Source: Elymus sibiricus
Taxonomy: Eukaryota; Streptophyta; Magnoliopsida; Poales; Poaceae
Assembly (NCBI GenBank): GCA_039707655.1
Contig: CM077676.1
Span: 185,376,936 to 185,440,935, forward strand
Direction: 5' to 3'
Length of the DNA: 64,000 bases
Shown here: in pieces, positions 30,050 through 41,777 of the stretch
Position numbering within the stretch: the stretch's first letter is position 1
Layout: each line of letters opens with the position of its first letter
Translations under genes and position numbers: made by a program
The notes under the pieces: model-generated
The model's database searches: none
Seen by the model: the letters and a program-made list of their open reading frames with translations, nothing else
Told to the model about the DNA's origin: nothing

Positions 30050-32665
30050 AAACTTAACTACGCTCGGTCTAGCCCATCTATCAAGGTATCTAGGGTATAA
30101 TCCTTTTGAGAGTAGCGAGCCACCTGCATGACATCTTCATATGCCAGGTTGGTGGGAATTTCTTCCCCGTCAGGTCCTACGGGCCCTACCTCGGCCAGGT
30201 GTGCTATATCCACTTTGGTGTACCGTGTCTTCACCATGGCCTAGGCCTCCCTGGCTCCCTCGCGGCACGCCGATACCTTCCAGGCTTGAATCTGGCGCCG
30301 AGCTCTTTTTAGACGCTCGGCCATTATGGCCATGTCTTCGGGCACATGTTCCTCCTCGGGCCAAAAGGCATTGAACACCACCTTCATAGACGTCCGTGCA
30401 TTTTCATGCACCTCGGCTAGACGAGTGGCGGCGTCCTTGGGCAGCATGCCAGGGGCTTCCAAGGGCTGGCCTGTTAACTAAGCTGTCAGGAATTAAATAT
30501 TAGTCTGCTGACTAACTCTAGCAATCCTGTGACCAAGAAACCATATTCAAATGGAAACGCAAAAATTACCAAAAATCGCCTCACTCGTCTACTGGTTCTT
30601 CGCCTCGGCGGCGGCCAGACGAGGTTTCAGGGCCTCAATCTCCTGGGCCTGCCAAGCATTCTCCGCCCTCAACGCGCTTGAGTTCTCCCTCCTTTGGGAT
30701 AAAACATGTTGGCTGGCCTGCCATTGTGACTCTGTGTAGAGCAGCTCCTCACGGGCTCGTTTCAGGTCCCTTTCTAGATGACCAAGGGCTTCCGCTGCTA
30801 CAATACATCAAGGTGTTATACAGCCCAAGGATCCCCACCAGGAAAGTAACATATACAATGGGAGCACTTACCGTGCACCTCTCTGGTGAAAGTTTTCACC
30901 TGCTCTACCTCGGCTAGAGCAGCGCTCAACTTCCCTTCAGTCCAGGAAAGCACTTCGGCGAGATGCTCATTCTTCTCCCGAGCACCCTGCAAAAGGACAA
31001 AGTATTTTATGTTAACAAGCCTCACCACAGTTGCTAGCACCCATGTCAAGCCTTAGGGGCTACTGCCAGGACCAGCAGTTTAGTTTGCCTTTAAGCAAAC
31101 AAGGTATGGCAGGCACAATAAATTTACAAAAGAAATTAGAACGGGCTCGTACCTGCAAACCCTGAGACAAAACGCCCACTGCCTTCTCAAAGACAGCGCG
31201 GGTTGCTCCGAGGTAAGCGTCCACCGAACTCAGGGCATTAAACTCCTGACTCATAAAGGCGGAATTCCGTAGGGACGCCTTTCGTCTTCGGCGGTTCATG
31301 GCGCTCTCAACCTTGGACGGGGTGGCCGAGCAGGTCCCCGAATCTTCTGGCTGGGATACCTTGGGGGTGACTCCCGAAGTATGGAGACGCCCTGCACCAT
31401 CACCTGGTGCTGAGGTCCCCTCGTCTCTTGCATCCTCCATTGACGGGGGAGGAGCTGGCTGCCTGCGAATGGATCAGAAGAATTGAAATCCGGAACTCCA
31501 TTTTTTGAGATATAAATGGCAAGATTATTACCTAGGGATGGCGGGAGTAGCTCGGTCTGCCTCCGCGGTCACCGCTGGAGCCCGGGCCCCGCGTAATTCC
31601 AGCGGAGGGGTCCTTTGAGGGGCTGGTTCTCCGCCCAAGCGTTTTGAGAGTCATCCCTTTTGAGAAGAAGTTAGAGGACTCGCGGCCTCAGGTCGAGTAG
31701 CTCTCTTTCGAGTCGAACTAAGGGGCTTTACCGATGAGGCCGGCCGAGTCCCTGGCACGTCAGGGGCGACAGATACCCTTGAGTCATCAAGGCTCTCCAT
31801 ATAGAACTTTCCCTCCTCGTATACGAGGGACAGTTCTTCATCTTCATGGAAGAGGGGGTCTTCAGCCCGATGATGTACCTCGGGTTCGGGTGCAGGGCTG
31901 CTCAACGCCTCGACCCACTGTCTCCATCTCTGTCCAGATTAAGTGAAGGGTCGGTCAGAGAAGATTAACCTTGAAACATTTCGGATAAACATGGAAATCC
32001 GTGAAAACTTACAATTTCAGTGGGGTTATAACTAGCCAGCCCGTTGCGGAACTGCTGCCTTGCGAAATCCTCTGCTGAGCCTTGATAGATACCAGCCAAT
32101 GCGGCCCCGAGTGCCGCCTGGTCGTCGAGATCCTCCTTTATCGACCGGGAGGCATCGTCGGTTCCATTATACATGCACAACAGATATTGGCATTGCTGAA
32201 GTGGATGGACTCTTCGTTTGATTGCCATCGCCATCACATCTATGATAGTGAGGCCGGTGTCGGATAGCTGCTTCACTTGAGCTGCCAGGTGGACTATGTT
32301 GGCATTGTCCTCCTGGGCAACGCTTCTGGGTCTCCAGCTATAGCGTTTCTTCGGGGGCTCCGAGGAATACGCCGGGATCCCGGGCCGAACTGGATCAAAC
32401 AGTAGAACATCATCTATGTAAAACCACTCTGTCGGCCAGATGTTGGAATCCTCCTGAGGGGTACCCGATGGGTAGTTGGTGCCATCAATTCGGCAGACCT
32501 CGGCGGCGCCCACTTCAAATAGCACTCCAGTTGGGGAATAGGGCACTATGCAAAAATACCTCCGCCAGAGCCCGAAGTGCGCCTCGCATCCGAGGTACAT
32601 TTCGCAGAGGGCAACGAACCCCGCGATATGTAGGATTGAGTTGGGGGTGAGATGGTGGAGTTGAA
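30050..32665 (-). pseudogene. Tat antisense gene, 3' exons (gypsy-associated PF04195-type protein)
   Basis: Runs opposite to pol. The exon 32013-32665 begins mid-domain (HHLTPNSILHIAGF, CEAHFGLWRRYFC) exactly at the Tekay insertion. A GT donor follows at 32011-32012, then an exon from 31929 that is acidic and Ser/Pro-rich, with a stop at about 31651. Further exons lie at about 31155-31464, 30873-30989 (coiled coil GAREKNEHLAEVL), about 30560-30795 and about 30050-30475. The C-terminal half is Arg/Glu/Ala-rich coiled coil. Such antisense ORFs are known in Tat/RIRE2-type elements, but their role is not established. The 5' part is at 45175-45471, beyond the inserted element. Confidence 0.75.
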
Positions 32666-35600
32666 TGTGGCACCCCAGCTCAGAGCAACCGATTTACCTT
32701 GTATTACCAGCTCAGAGATCAACTCTTCTGGCAATACACAACAACTTGGTACAGAAAATAACCGCTTTATTGATCTCTAGCAGATACATAGGTTCAAATA
32801 TTACAGGATAAGCGAGGCCAAGCAGCACACACGGTGCGGCTGCACATATGTACATTATTTAGTAGACATATCTGGGCCTCGATGATAAAGGGGACTACTA
32901 CGCGGCAGCGGAACGACGATGTAGCGGAACTCCACTCCACAGGGACACTGCTGGGACACGGCCTAGAGCGCGACATACTGCTCGACATCAACACCATGCA
33001 TGGCTTCTCCTGCATCTGGCATGATAAGCCAGGTGAGTACTTTGAATGTACTCGCAAGCTCACAGCAAACAAAACAAGTACGACAAACAATAACAAGACA
33101 TTTAATAGGTCTAATGCATTAGCATGACACTACCAGACATGAGGTTTGCGTGAAATGTTGCCGTGGTCCCTGGGACCAACTTACCATTTCGGGGTCACCA
33201 CGTAACCACCGTCCATAACTTACCAACGTGATCCTCACTTGATCACAGCAATACCGTCCATAGTGATCCTCACACGATCACCAATTTCTGCATATGCCAT
33301 CTTGTGAATCTTAGTGTGCAGGTTAATTATATCCGTTGACCCACAGTGTGACCTACTACAAACTGTGTCCATATCCAAGGACGTGGCTATTGATAGATTA
33401 TACACTCTGCAGAGGTTAGTACACTGTACCCACACTACGGAACTCATGGCCTCGTGCTCCCATTCGGGTGGACCAGCGACATTCCGACAAAACCAATCTA
33501 TTGCATGACACTCTCCCGGCCACTCCGACAAAATCCCCTTTGGGCTATGTCATGGGTGGCCCCGATGTCAACTCGTGACATCCGCCACCTTTGTGGCTGC
33601 CACCGTCGTGGCCAAACAAAAACATCATCCCAAACGGGGACCTCGGTACCGTAAAACTCGGGCACACAAGGTTATGACCGCCTACCGGGCCAGGGTAGCG
33701 CCAGTGCACAACCTTCCCTAGTAGGAGGCACCGGCGAGAGGCATGACAATAGACCGAATTAGGGCCTCCCCATCCAGGCAGGTGTGGTTGCACTGGTGAG
33801 CTCGATTCGGTGGCACCATGACTCGATCAACAGCTTGTTCAAGTTGAATTATCATCAATTTTAACTTGAAATAGAATGATTTGAGCCATAGTGTGTGAAT
33901 GAATGCAGGGGTCATGATCATGAGTAACGAATGCATCATGCTACCATGAGAGTATATGACAAGATCTCTACTGCTCACTTTAGCAAGAAAACCTATTCTC
34001 TACTGCATAGCATCAAAATGACATGGAACAAATACAATGCAATAAGTTTTATATAGCACATTATTTTAATAGTGGAATATATGATGAATTTAATTCAAAT
34101 AACCATTGTCATTGCAATGCCATCCTTGCATATGAATGTTGTGGCTTGCCTTGGTTCAGAGGAGTGTCACAATACTCCTGGTCTTCTCCAACACAACTAG
34201 GAGCTTCTGAAAATATTTTAAATGCAAAAAAGAAAATGTCACATAAAGCATTTTATTTCACCAGAAATTCCAAACAGCAAGGAAAATTCTGAAATTTGGC
34301 ATGCAGAAACTTTAGCTCAATACAAACTAGTAGCAAAAAGAATCAACTCATTTGGACTTATAGAATAGAAATTAGAGCTGGTCAAAGTTAGAGTCAAAAT
34401 CTGGATTTAAATGAATTTACATAAATTCTCACAAAGAGCCACGTCGAAGGCGTATTCTCTGAATACGTCTCCACTTAAAACGGTTCGGGAGAGAGAGAGA
34501 GAGAGAGAGGGGCTGACAGGTGGGGCCCTTTGTCAGGGTTAAAAGGGAGAGAGAGGGAAACAGGGAAGCGGCGCTGTCGCCGGTGATTCTCCGGCGAGGA
34601 GACCACGGCGGTCGCCAGCGATGGTCGGGATGGACTCAGCACGTCACGACGAACACGTACGTACCCGAAGTGACGCCGGGGGTGGCCGGACGGTGTCGGA
34701 CCGTTCCTCTCCAGAGACGGCGGTGGGGGAGCTCATCGGATACGGCAATTCCAGCGATGATCCGGCGAACCAGTGGTACCGTCGAGCTCAGGAGATCACC
34801 ACGACCTCAATGGAAGCAGAGAGCAAGGCTGGAGACGACTGGAGCGAGTGCACGGTCTAGGTGGATCCACGGCGGACTCCGGCAATGATCAGTGGCAGGA
34901 GGCCCTCCCGGCCTTGCTGCGCTTGCTGGGGAGTGATTTGTGGCCGGTGGAGGCGAGAGGGATGACTAGAAGGTCTCGGGAATGGCTCTATTTATAGATG
35001 GCGAGGTGGTCGTGCTCGGGACTCCGCCGGCGACGAGCTGCAGAAGAAATGAGGGAGGGAGGAGCTCGGGCGCGACGTGGAGGAGGGGTAGTGGAGCACA
35101 GCTACGTGGTGCACGCACGCGGGCATAGTGCGGCGCACTACGTGGGTCAGACGGAGCACGCGCGCGCACTGTTTCGCCCGCTAGCACCTCGGTTGCGTCC
35201 GGCGAGCCGCTTGCCAGCGTCGGGGAGGAACAGGGAGAGGCTAGGTGGTGCGCGGGCGGCGGCTGAGCGGCGGGGGCATGCTGCGATGGCGAGAGGAGAG
35301 CGAACGGACGACGGCAGAGGGGCCCGATGCACAGAGCGCGGCGAGCGCATGCCAAACCCCGTGCACCCACGTAGTCACCGCGTGCACTGGCACATGCGGT
35401 GCTTTAGGTGATGCCAGACCGTGTCAAAGGTGAAGTCCCTTCAACGCGGTGCCTAGAGAAGCGCTTGGTTTGCCATCTGGCTCAATGGATATGACCTGAG
35501 CATGTTGCAAAGTTTCTGGATAGAAACTTGGGACAATTGCTGAGGACAAACGGCTAAGAATTAAAGTCTGAATTTTGGGGGTTAAGCATCTCTTAGGAGG

Positions 35601-36068
35601 GTAGTCATGTGGTAAAAATTTCAGCTCCAACAGATCCAGGAAAAATATACTTGCTTCACAAAGTGCCAATTCTGTCCAAAAGAAAAATATATTTTTCTTA
35701 GCTGAAAATTTCCAAATGACCATGGGATATTTTGGCATGGGGAGGTGGGGCATGATCCAAAGAATATTTGGGAATTTTCTTGGAATTTTTGGAGCAATAA
35801 AAAGGAGGGTTGCTTCATAGCTCAATGAGAAAACAACTATTTTCAGGAAGAAAAAGAATATAATGCCATTAAATAAAATTATCCAATGGCATTATGGTGA
35901 GAGGGATGAGGTCTAGGGAGGGTTTATGGATGATAGAACCCACTTGGAAGAAAATCAAAAATAGTTCCAAGTGGCAAGTCCAAAAGAATTGACAGAAAAC
36001 CTAAATGCAAATTCAAATATTCAATAAATCCCAATAAAAGAAAAAGGGCAAAAATCCAGGGTGTTACA
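32666..36068 (-). repeat. 3' LTR of the Tekay element
   Basis: 3403 bp. On the minus strand it carries CTATAAATAG at 34987-34996 as TATA box. It has a (GA)n run near 34490-34510 that is longer than in the partner LTR. Internal ORFs are LTR sequence, not gag or pol. Confidence 0.95.
34987..34996 (-). promoter_or_regulatory. TATA box in the Tekay 3' LTR
   Basis: CTATAAATAG on the minus strand in the context CCATCTATAAATAGAGCC, identical in the other LTR at 44096-44105. Confidence 0.65.
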
Positions 36069-37815
36069 AACCTCCCCCCTTAGGATGAATCTCGTCCTCG
36101 AGATTCAGTTGCTCAGAAAACAAATATGGGTATGCAGTCTTTAAGAAATCCTCTCTTTCCTAGGTGGCCTCATCCTCAGTGTGGTGCTCCCATTGGACCT
36201 TGTAGAACTTTATAGTTTTGCTGCAGGTGACTCTGTCCATCTCTTCCAAGATTCTCAAGGGTTTCTCTTCGTATGTTAAATCTTTGGCAAGCTCTAGTTC
36301 TGTCATATCTGTCTGTTTTGCGGGCGGTGCGATACATTTCCGTAGCTGGGATACGTGGAAAACATCATGAACCTCGGATAGCTCGGGATGTAATTCTAGC
36401 TGATAAGCCACTTTGCCCACTCTGGTCATGACTGGAAACGGACCGATGTATCTTGGTGCGAGCTTTCCCTGAGTATGAAACCTTTTAACTCCTTTCATGG
36501 GGGTAACTCGGAGATATGCATATTCACCTGGTTCGAAACTGATCTGCCTATGCTTTGAGTCATAGTAGCTCTTCTGACGAGATTTTGCTACTTGCAGTCT
36601 GTCTCGAATTTCTTTAACTTGCTTTTTTGCTTCCATCATCAAATCAGTCCCAAAGATTCGGCTGTCTCCTGTCTGAGACCAGTTCAGCGGGGTGCGACAC
36701 TTACGTCCGTATAGAGCCTCAAAGGGGGACATCTTGAGACTAGTTTGATAGCTGTTGTTGTAGGAAAACTCAGCGTATGGCAGGCTGTCTTCCCATTTGG
36801 GTCCATGAGCAAGTGCGCATGCCCGAAGCATGTCTTCTAAGATTTGATTTACCCGTTCTGTCTGCCCATCTGTCTGAGGGTGATAAGCAGTGCTATGCTT
36901 CAAAGCGGTTCCCAGGGCTTGGTGTAGACGTAGCCAGAACACCGAGGTAAACAAAGATCCTCGGTCTAAAGTGATAGTCCTGGGTATCCCATGCAGACTA
37001 ACAATCCTGGATATGTAAAGTTGAGCGAGTTGGTCTGTACGGTAGGTCGTCCTTATTGGAATAAAGTGAGCTACCTTTGTCAACATGTCGACCACAACCC
37101 ATATAGCGTTATTTCCTTGTGGTGTCTTCGGTATGCCCACGATGAAGTCCATGCAGATATCATCCCATTTACATTGCGGAACGGGTAAGGGTTGAAGTAG
37201 ACCAACGGGTTTTTGATGTTCAGCCTTCACCTTATTGCATATATCGCAACAGGCGACGTAATAGGCGATGTCTTTCTTCATACCTTCCCACCAGAATGTT
37301 TGCTTCAAATCTTGATACATTTTAGTGCCTCCAGGATGAATGGAGTATGCAGACTCATGAGCTTCCTTCAGAATCTGCTGCTTTAATTCCCCGAGGTCCG
37401 GTACACAGACTCGATTCCAAAATCGGAGGGTCCCTTGATCATCAATGTTGAAATCTTGTGTCTTCCCTTCTCGTACTTGGGCCATTACCTTGTGTAACGT
37501 TGGGTCACCAGGTTGAGCCTTCCAGATTTCTTCTTCCAGAGTAGAGATGACTTCCAAAGTAACCGAGCATGTTCCATCATAAACGGTCATATTGAGCTGA
37601 GCTATTTCCTCTCGAAGTGCTAGGTGCAACAGCTCGATTAATGAATTTGCCGTGGCCGGTTTGAGACTAAGAGCATCGGCGACCACATTTGCTTTTCCTG
37701 GGTGGTAGTTGATACCAAGGTCATAGTCTTTGACCAACTCAAGCCATCTTCTTTGTCGGAGGTTCAAGTCCGGTTGCGTGAATATATACTTGAGACTCTT
37801 GTGATCGGTGAAGAT
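36066..37815 (-). pseudogene. Tekay pol: end of RNase H, integrase and chromodomain
   Basis: RNase H ends with [16 protein letters not shown]. Integrase has the HHCC region (HPGGTKM to CCDICNKVK) and a DDE core with [21 protein letters not shown] and [10 protein letters not shown]. After the [23 protein letters not shown] tail comes [12 protein letters not shown] and a chromodomain, [15 protein letters not shown]. At 36160-36162 the Trp codon expected next (AT-W-ERED) is TAG. The frame then continues through EREDFL to its natural TAA in the LTR edge. Chromodomains of such elements are thought to guide integration to heterochromatin. Here the domain is cut by the nonsense codon. Confidence 0.93.
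36069..36081 (-). promoter_or_regulatory. Polypurine tract of the Tekay element
   Basis: AAGGGGGGAGGTT on the minus strand directly before the 3' LTR. It is also translated: it encodes the last residues of Gag-Pol (KGGGL), and the stop codon TAA lies in the first bases of the LTR (TGTAACACC). Confidence 0.8.
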
Positions 37816-38871
37816 TTAACATCGTTTTCCAATGATGTAATGCCTCCAAATTTTTAAGGCATGGACCACAGCTGCCATCTCCAAGTCATGTGTAGGATAA
37901 TTCTCCTCGTGCGGCCGTAATTGTCTGGATGCATAGGCCACGACCTTACCATCTTGCATAAGCACACACCCAATGCCACGCCTGGATGCGTCACAATAGA
38001 TGTCGAAACTCCGGTAGATATCTGGTAGAGTCAACACTGGAGCGGTGGTCAACCGAGTCTTTAGCTCATTGAAGCTGTTCTCACATGCTTCTGTCCATAT
38101 GAACTTCTGATTCTTCTTGAGTAGTTCCGTCATTGGTTTGGCAATCTTTGAGAAACCTTCAATGAAGCGACGGTAATAGCCTGCCAGACCCAAGAAACTC
38201 CTGATTTCTATCACTGAAACAGGTGTCTTCCAATTTAATACTTCTCTAGCTTTGCTTTGATCCATGGCCAATCCTTGAGCGGAAAGAGTATGCCCAAGGA
38301 ATCCCACTTCCTTAAGCCAAAATTCACATTTGCTGAACTTGGCGTAAAGTTGGTGAGCTCGTAACCGCTCCAATACTGCTCGGAGATGCTGTTTGTGATC
38401 TTCTTCACTTTTGGAATATATAAGGATGTCATCAATGAATACTACCACAAACTTGTCCAAAAAGTCCATAAACACCTTGTTCATCATGTGCATGAAGAAT
38501 GTAGGAGCGTTGGTCAGTCCAAATGACATGACCGTATACTCGTACAGCCCATATCGTGCAGTGAATGCTGTCTTGGGGATACCTTCTTTTTTGATTTTCA
38601 GCTGGTGATACCCGGTTCGCAAATCAATCTTGAAGAACACTTGAGCTCCACTAAGTTGATCGAACAAATCATCGATCCTGGGAAGTGGGTATTTATTCTT
38701 GATTGTGACATCATTGAGAGCGCGGTAGTCAACAGACATCCGGAGACTGCCATCTTTCTTGCCCACAAATATGGCAGGTGCACCCCAAGGAGACGAGCTG
38801 GGGCGAATATATCCTTTTTGAAGCATCTCATCCAATTGCTTCTTCAACTCCACTAGTTCGGATGAAGGCAT
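37816..38871 (-). pseudogene. Tekay pol: reverse transcriptase and start of RNase H
   Basis: Continues gag's frame. Motifs in order are [47 protein letters not shown], the catalytic [30 protein letters not shown] and [13 protein letters not shown]. RNase H starts at [17 protein letters not shown] and includes [17 protein letters not shown]. It ends at a TAA (37816-37818) inside RNase H, a nonsense change without loss of frame. Confidence 0.95.
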
Positions 38872-40803
38872 TCAATAATATTTCTTGTAAATCGGTGCTG
38901 TCCCGGGCACAAGCTCAATGGAAAACTCAAGCTCTCGACCGGGTGGCATGCCTGGCAATTCTTCTGGAAACACATCTAGGAATTCACAGACCACTGGGAC
39001 TAAATTCATATCTGTAGCAATTGCTGCATAAACCATCCCCTTCTTTGGCATGGCTCTACTGGCAAAGAACCGAGTAGACTGGCCCGAGGGATTTATTAGC
39101 GTGACTTCTCTTGTTGCGCAGTTGATGCAGACCTGGTGTTTTGTCAACCAATCCATCCCCAAAATAACATCCAATTTTGGAGATTCAATGGATACCAGGG
39201 ATGCGGGGAAGATAACTTCATTGATTGATATTTCCAATCCTTGGCATACAATATTTGTCCTGAGCATGGATCCAGGGGATTGTACCACCATAACTTTTTC
39301 CAAAAGAGTGTAGGGAAGATGGTGCTGGGCAACAAAATTCCGCAAAATAAAAGAATGGGAAGCCCCGAAATCGAATAAAATTGTTGCAGGTATGTCATTA
39401 ACAGGAAACATACCAATGACGACATCGGGAACTTCGGAGGCTTCTTCGGCGGAGATATGATGAACTTGCCCTTGAATATACTTCCGGTTGGGGAATTGTC
39501 CCACATAATTGACTTGAGGCTTTAGGTTGGTTGGCGACTTTCCGTTCTTGGGACACTGCCTAGCGTAATGCCCAGTTTGTCCACATGAGTAACATGCATT
39601 GTTACGCTGACAGTCTTCCTTTATTGGCTTGGTGACCACAGTCTTAATCTGACTTTCATTCTTGATGTTCCCCTGCTGCCAGGTTGGCTTGAACTCGAAC
39701 TGTGGTTGCTGCCAAGTACGAACCTTTTGAAAAAGTTGCCCTTCCTTCTTGGGTTCAAACTTGCGTTTGCGGTCTTCATATGCAGTGTTATGATCATTAA
39801 CAAGTTTGTGTTCCCTTTCGGCAATGAGTGCCTTGTTCACCAGAGTTTGGAAGTCGGGGAAATCCAGCATGCTGAGTGCACATCGAAGGGTAAGGTTGAG
39901 TCCTCCGAGGAACTGATCTATCTTCCGTTCTTCGGTGGCCACATCATGTGTAGGATAACAGGCCAAGTGATTGAACTTGTTTAAATACTCACTTACAGTT
40001 GAGTTCCCTTGTGTAAGGGTGAGGAATTCTCGCTGCTTGACCTTCAAGATACCGGCGGGAATATGATACTTGCGGAATTTATCTTTGAATTTATCCCAAG
40101 TAATCTCGTCTTCAGCAGGCCACATAATTTTGGTATTGTCCCACCATATAGCAGTCGGTCCTTCCAGATAATGAGTGGCGAAGGGTACCTTATCAGCATC
40201 TTTAGTGCGAGCAATTTCTAGCTTCTTTTCAATGGTCCTCAGCCAGTCATCGGCTTCCATTGGATCCACTACTTGACTGAAACTTGGCGGTTTGGTCCTC
40301 TGAAAGTCTGACAGCTTGGAGTGATTACTATTGTGATTATTCTGCCCGACCATAGTCTGCATGCTTCTCAGGAACTCCATCAAATCTTGGTTCCTCTTTT
40401 CCTCAAACATTCGCATAATCTGCTCTGTTGTGGGTGCTTGAGGTGGAGGAGGGGGCGGCTGATTTGGTTCTGGGGAATGTCCTGCTTGCCTGGCGGATCG
40501 ACGAACTGGGGTATCGTCTCCATCGTGGCAGCTGCTGCCACACCTTATCATCCTATATATGTTTCCCAATACGAGGCATCGAGATGAGCAGCATCCATTA
40601 GGGAAAAAAATAGGAAGGTGAAGCAACAAACCCGGAAGAGAAATGCGAGGAAAAGCCAAGGCAAAAAACAGAAACAACATAATTATACAATACATCATCC
40701 AACATACATAACAGGACGACAGCATGGATAGTACTACTACATGCATACAACCAAACACCACATCATCCTCGTCTACTCGTGACAGCAGCGATCGCACTAG
40801 CAC
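38872..40803 (-). pseudogene. Tekay gag and protease
   Basis: The typical Gag sequence begins near 40520 (PVRRSARQAGHSPEP). The capsid region with ADDWLRTIEKKLEIA and AIWWDNTK is followed by a CCHC zinc knuckle, CYSCGQTGHYARQC, near 39590. The protease active site appears as ILFDFGASHSFI (near 39370), where the usual D-S/T-G is changed to D-F-G, probably inactivating. The open frame ends at a TGA at 38872-38874, where the frame continues into RT, so this is a nonsense mutation. The hydrophobic first 90 residues before 40520 may be non-coding or intronic. Confidence 0.85.
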
Positions 40804-41606
40804 TCTGACGGTCCTGCTGGTGTCTCCTCGGTGTCGGACTCCGAATCGGAACTGATAATGGACACCTCCGGAGCAAAGGAAACACGACGACGCTGACGGG
40901 ATGACTCTCCCTCAGGGTCTGGAGCAGGGTGGCTCCACAGCATCGGAGCGGCTGGGGTAGCGAGAAGCATAGCCCACTGGGCTGGGGACTCATGGGGATT
41001 CACCGCCGAAATACCCGAGTTACTCTGAGAAGGTGCGGGAGTCACTGGTGTAGGTGGAGGTAAGGTAGCTGGAGGAACAAGCGGTGTATGGATAAGTGAA
41101 GGTGGAGCGAACGCAGCTCGAGCGGCAACGAGCTCGTCTTGAGTGCGGTTCAGCTCCTAGGCTAGGCTGACGATCAGAAAGTATCCAGCCGTTATGTAAC
41201 GCGACAGGTGGCTGGCTGACCGGTCGTACTTCGGATCAATATAAGGAAAACGGATCTGTCCTGACTCAAACAGGGACAGATAGAAGTAGAAACCTGGGTG
41301 AGTCTGCATCTGAATCTCATTATAGCGCAAGTCTGTGAGAGCCTCGAATGCTGCAAACTGGATCGCCTGGTCGGGTGTAGAAGCAGTCCCGCCCTTGGTG
41401 GAGCGAGTGTAAGTGCCCACCACGGTACTGTTGTGCATGACGACCTCCACGTGATACTCGTACACACCATCTGCAAGCTGCTCTCGGTATACCTGGTACA
41501 CCGAGTCATCACCATCGGGGTAGAGTCGGCGCCACATGTTGCAAAGCAGATGCGGAAAGGTGGAAGGTGTCGGCTCGGGCTGATACGGATAAGGGACTGG
41601 TGCCAT
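40797..41606 (-). pseudogene. Extra reading frame upstream of Tekay gag, possible dsRNA-binding-like fold
   Basis: The frame starts MAPVPYPYQPEPTPS at 41606 and runs about 270 codons in the same orientation as gag, broken by one TAG at 41157-41159 (LA then ELNRTQDELVAARAAF). It ends SDSESDTEETPAGPSEC at 40797. The middle part, YHVEVVMHN, then VVGTYTRSTKGG and DQAIQFAAFEALTDL, has the alternation and the final Ala-rich helix seen in double-stranded-RNA-binding domains. That comparison is mine and unverified. The C-terminal part is acidic and Ser-rich. It could be a separate protein or an upstream exon spliced to gag, because the gag frame starts weakly at 40803 and only becomes typical near 40520. 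No frameshift is seen. Confidence 0.55.
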
Positions 41607-41760
41607 CTACACTCACAATATCAGCTGATCAGCATTAACAGTAAACTATATGCATGCAATGCAACACCCAAATGCAGAGTCAAACCTCAAATCGCTACAA
41701 AGGCTAAAACTACCATTTTTCTAACGCATCGGCTGTCTAGAGCGTCCTATAGTCAGCGCG

Positions 41761-41772
41761 GCTCTGATACCA
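41761..41772 (-). promoter_or_regulatory. Primer binding site, initiator Met tRNA
   Basis: TGGTATCAGAGC on the minus strand, five bases from the 5' LTR edge at 41778. It matches the 3' end of plant initiator methionine tRNA and fixes the element's orientation. Confidence 0.9.
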
Positions 41773-41777
41773 AGAGT

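Noticed and set aside
33454..33654. Repeated small ORFs (MLPFGWTSDIPTKPIYCM and others) in three LTRs as genes
   Set aside because: They lie in LTRs and recur because the LTRs are copies. I report the conserved block but not these plus-strand ORFs as coding.
41761..41772. tRNA-like TGGTATCAGAGC as a tRNA gene
   Set aside because: Only the 12-base primer complement is present; no cloverleaf surrounds it.
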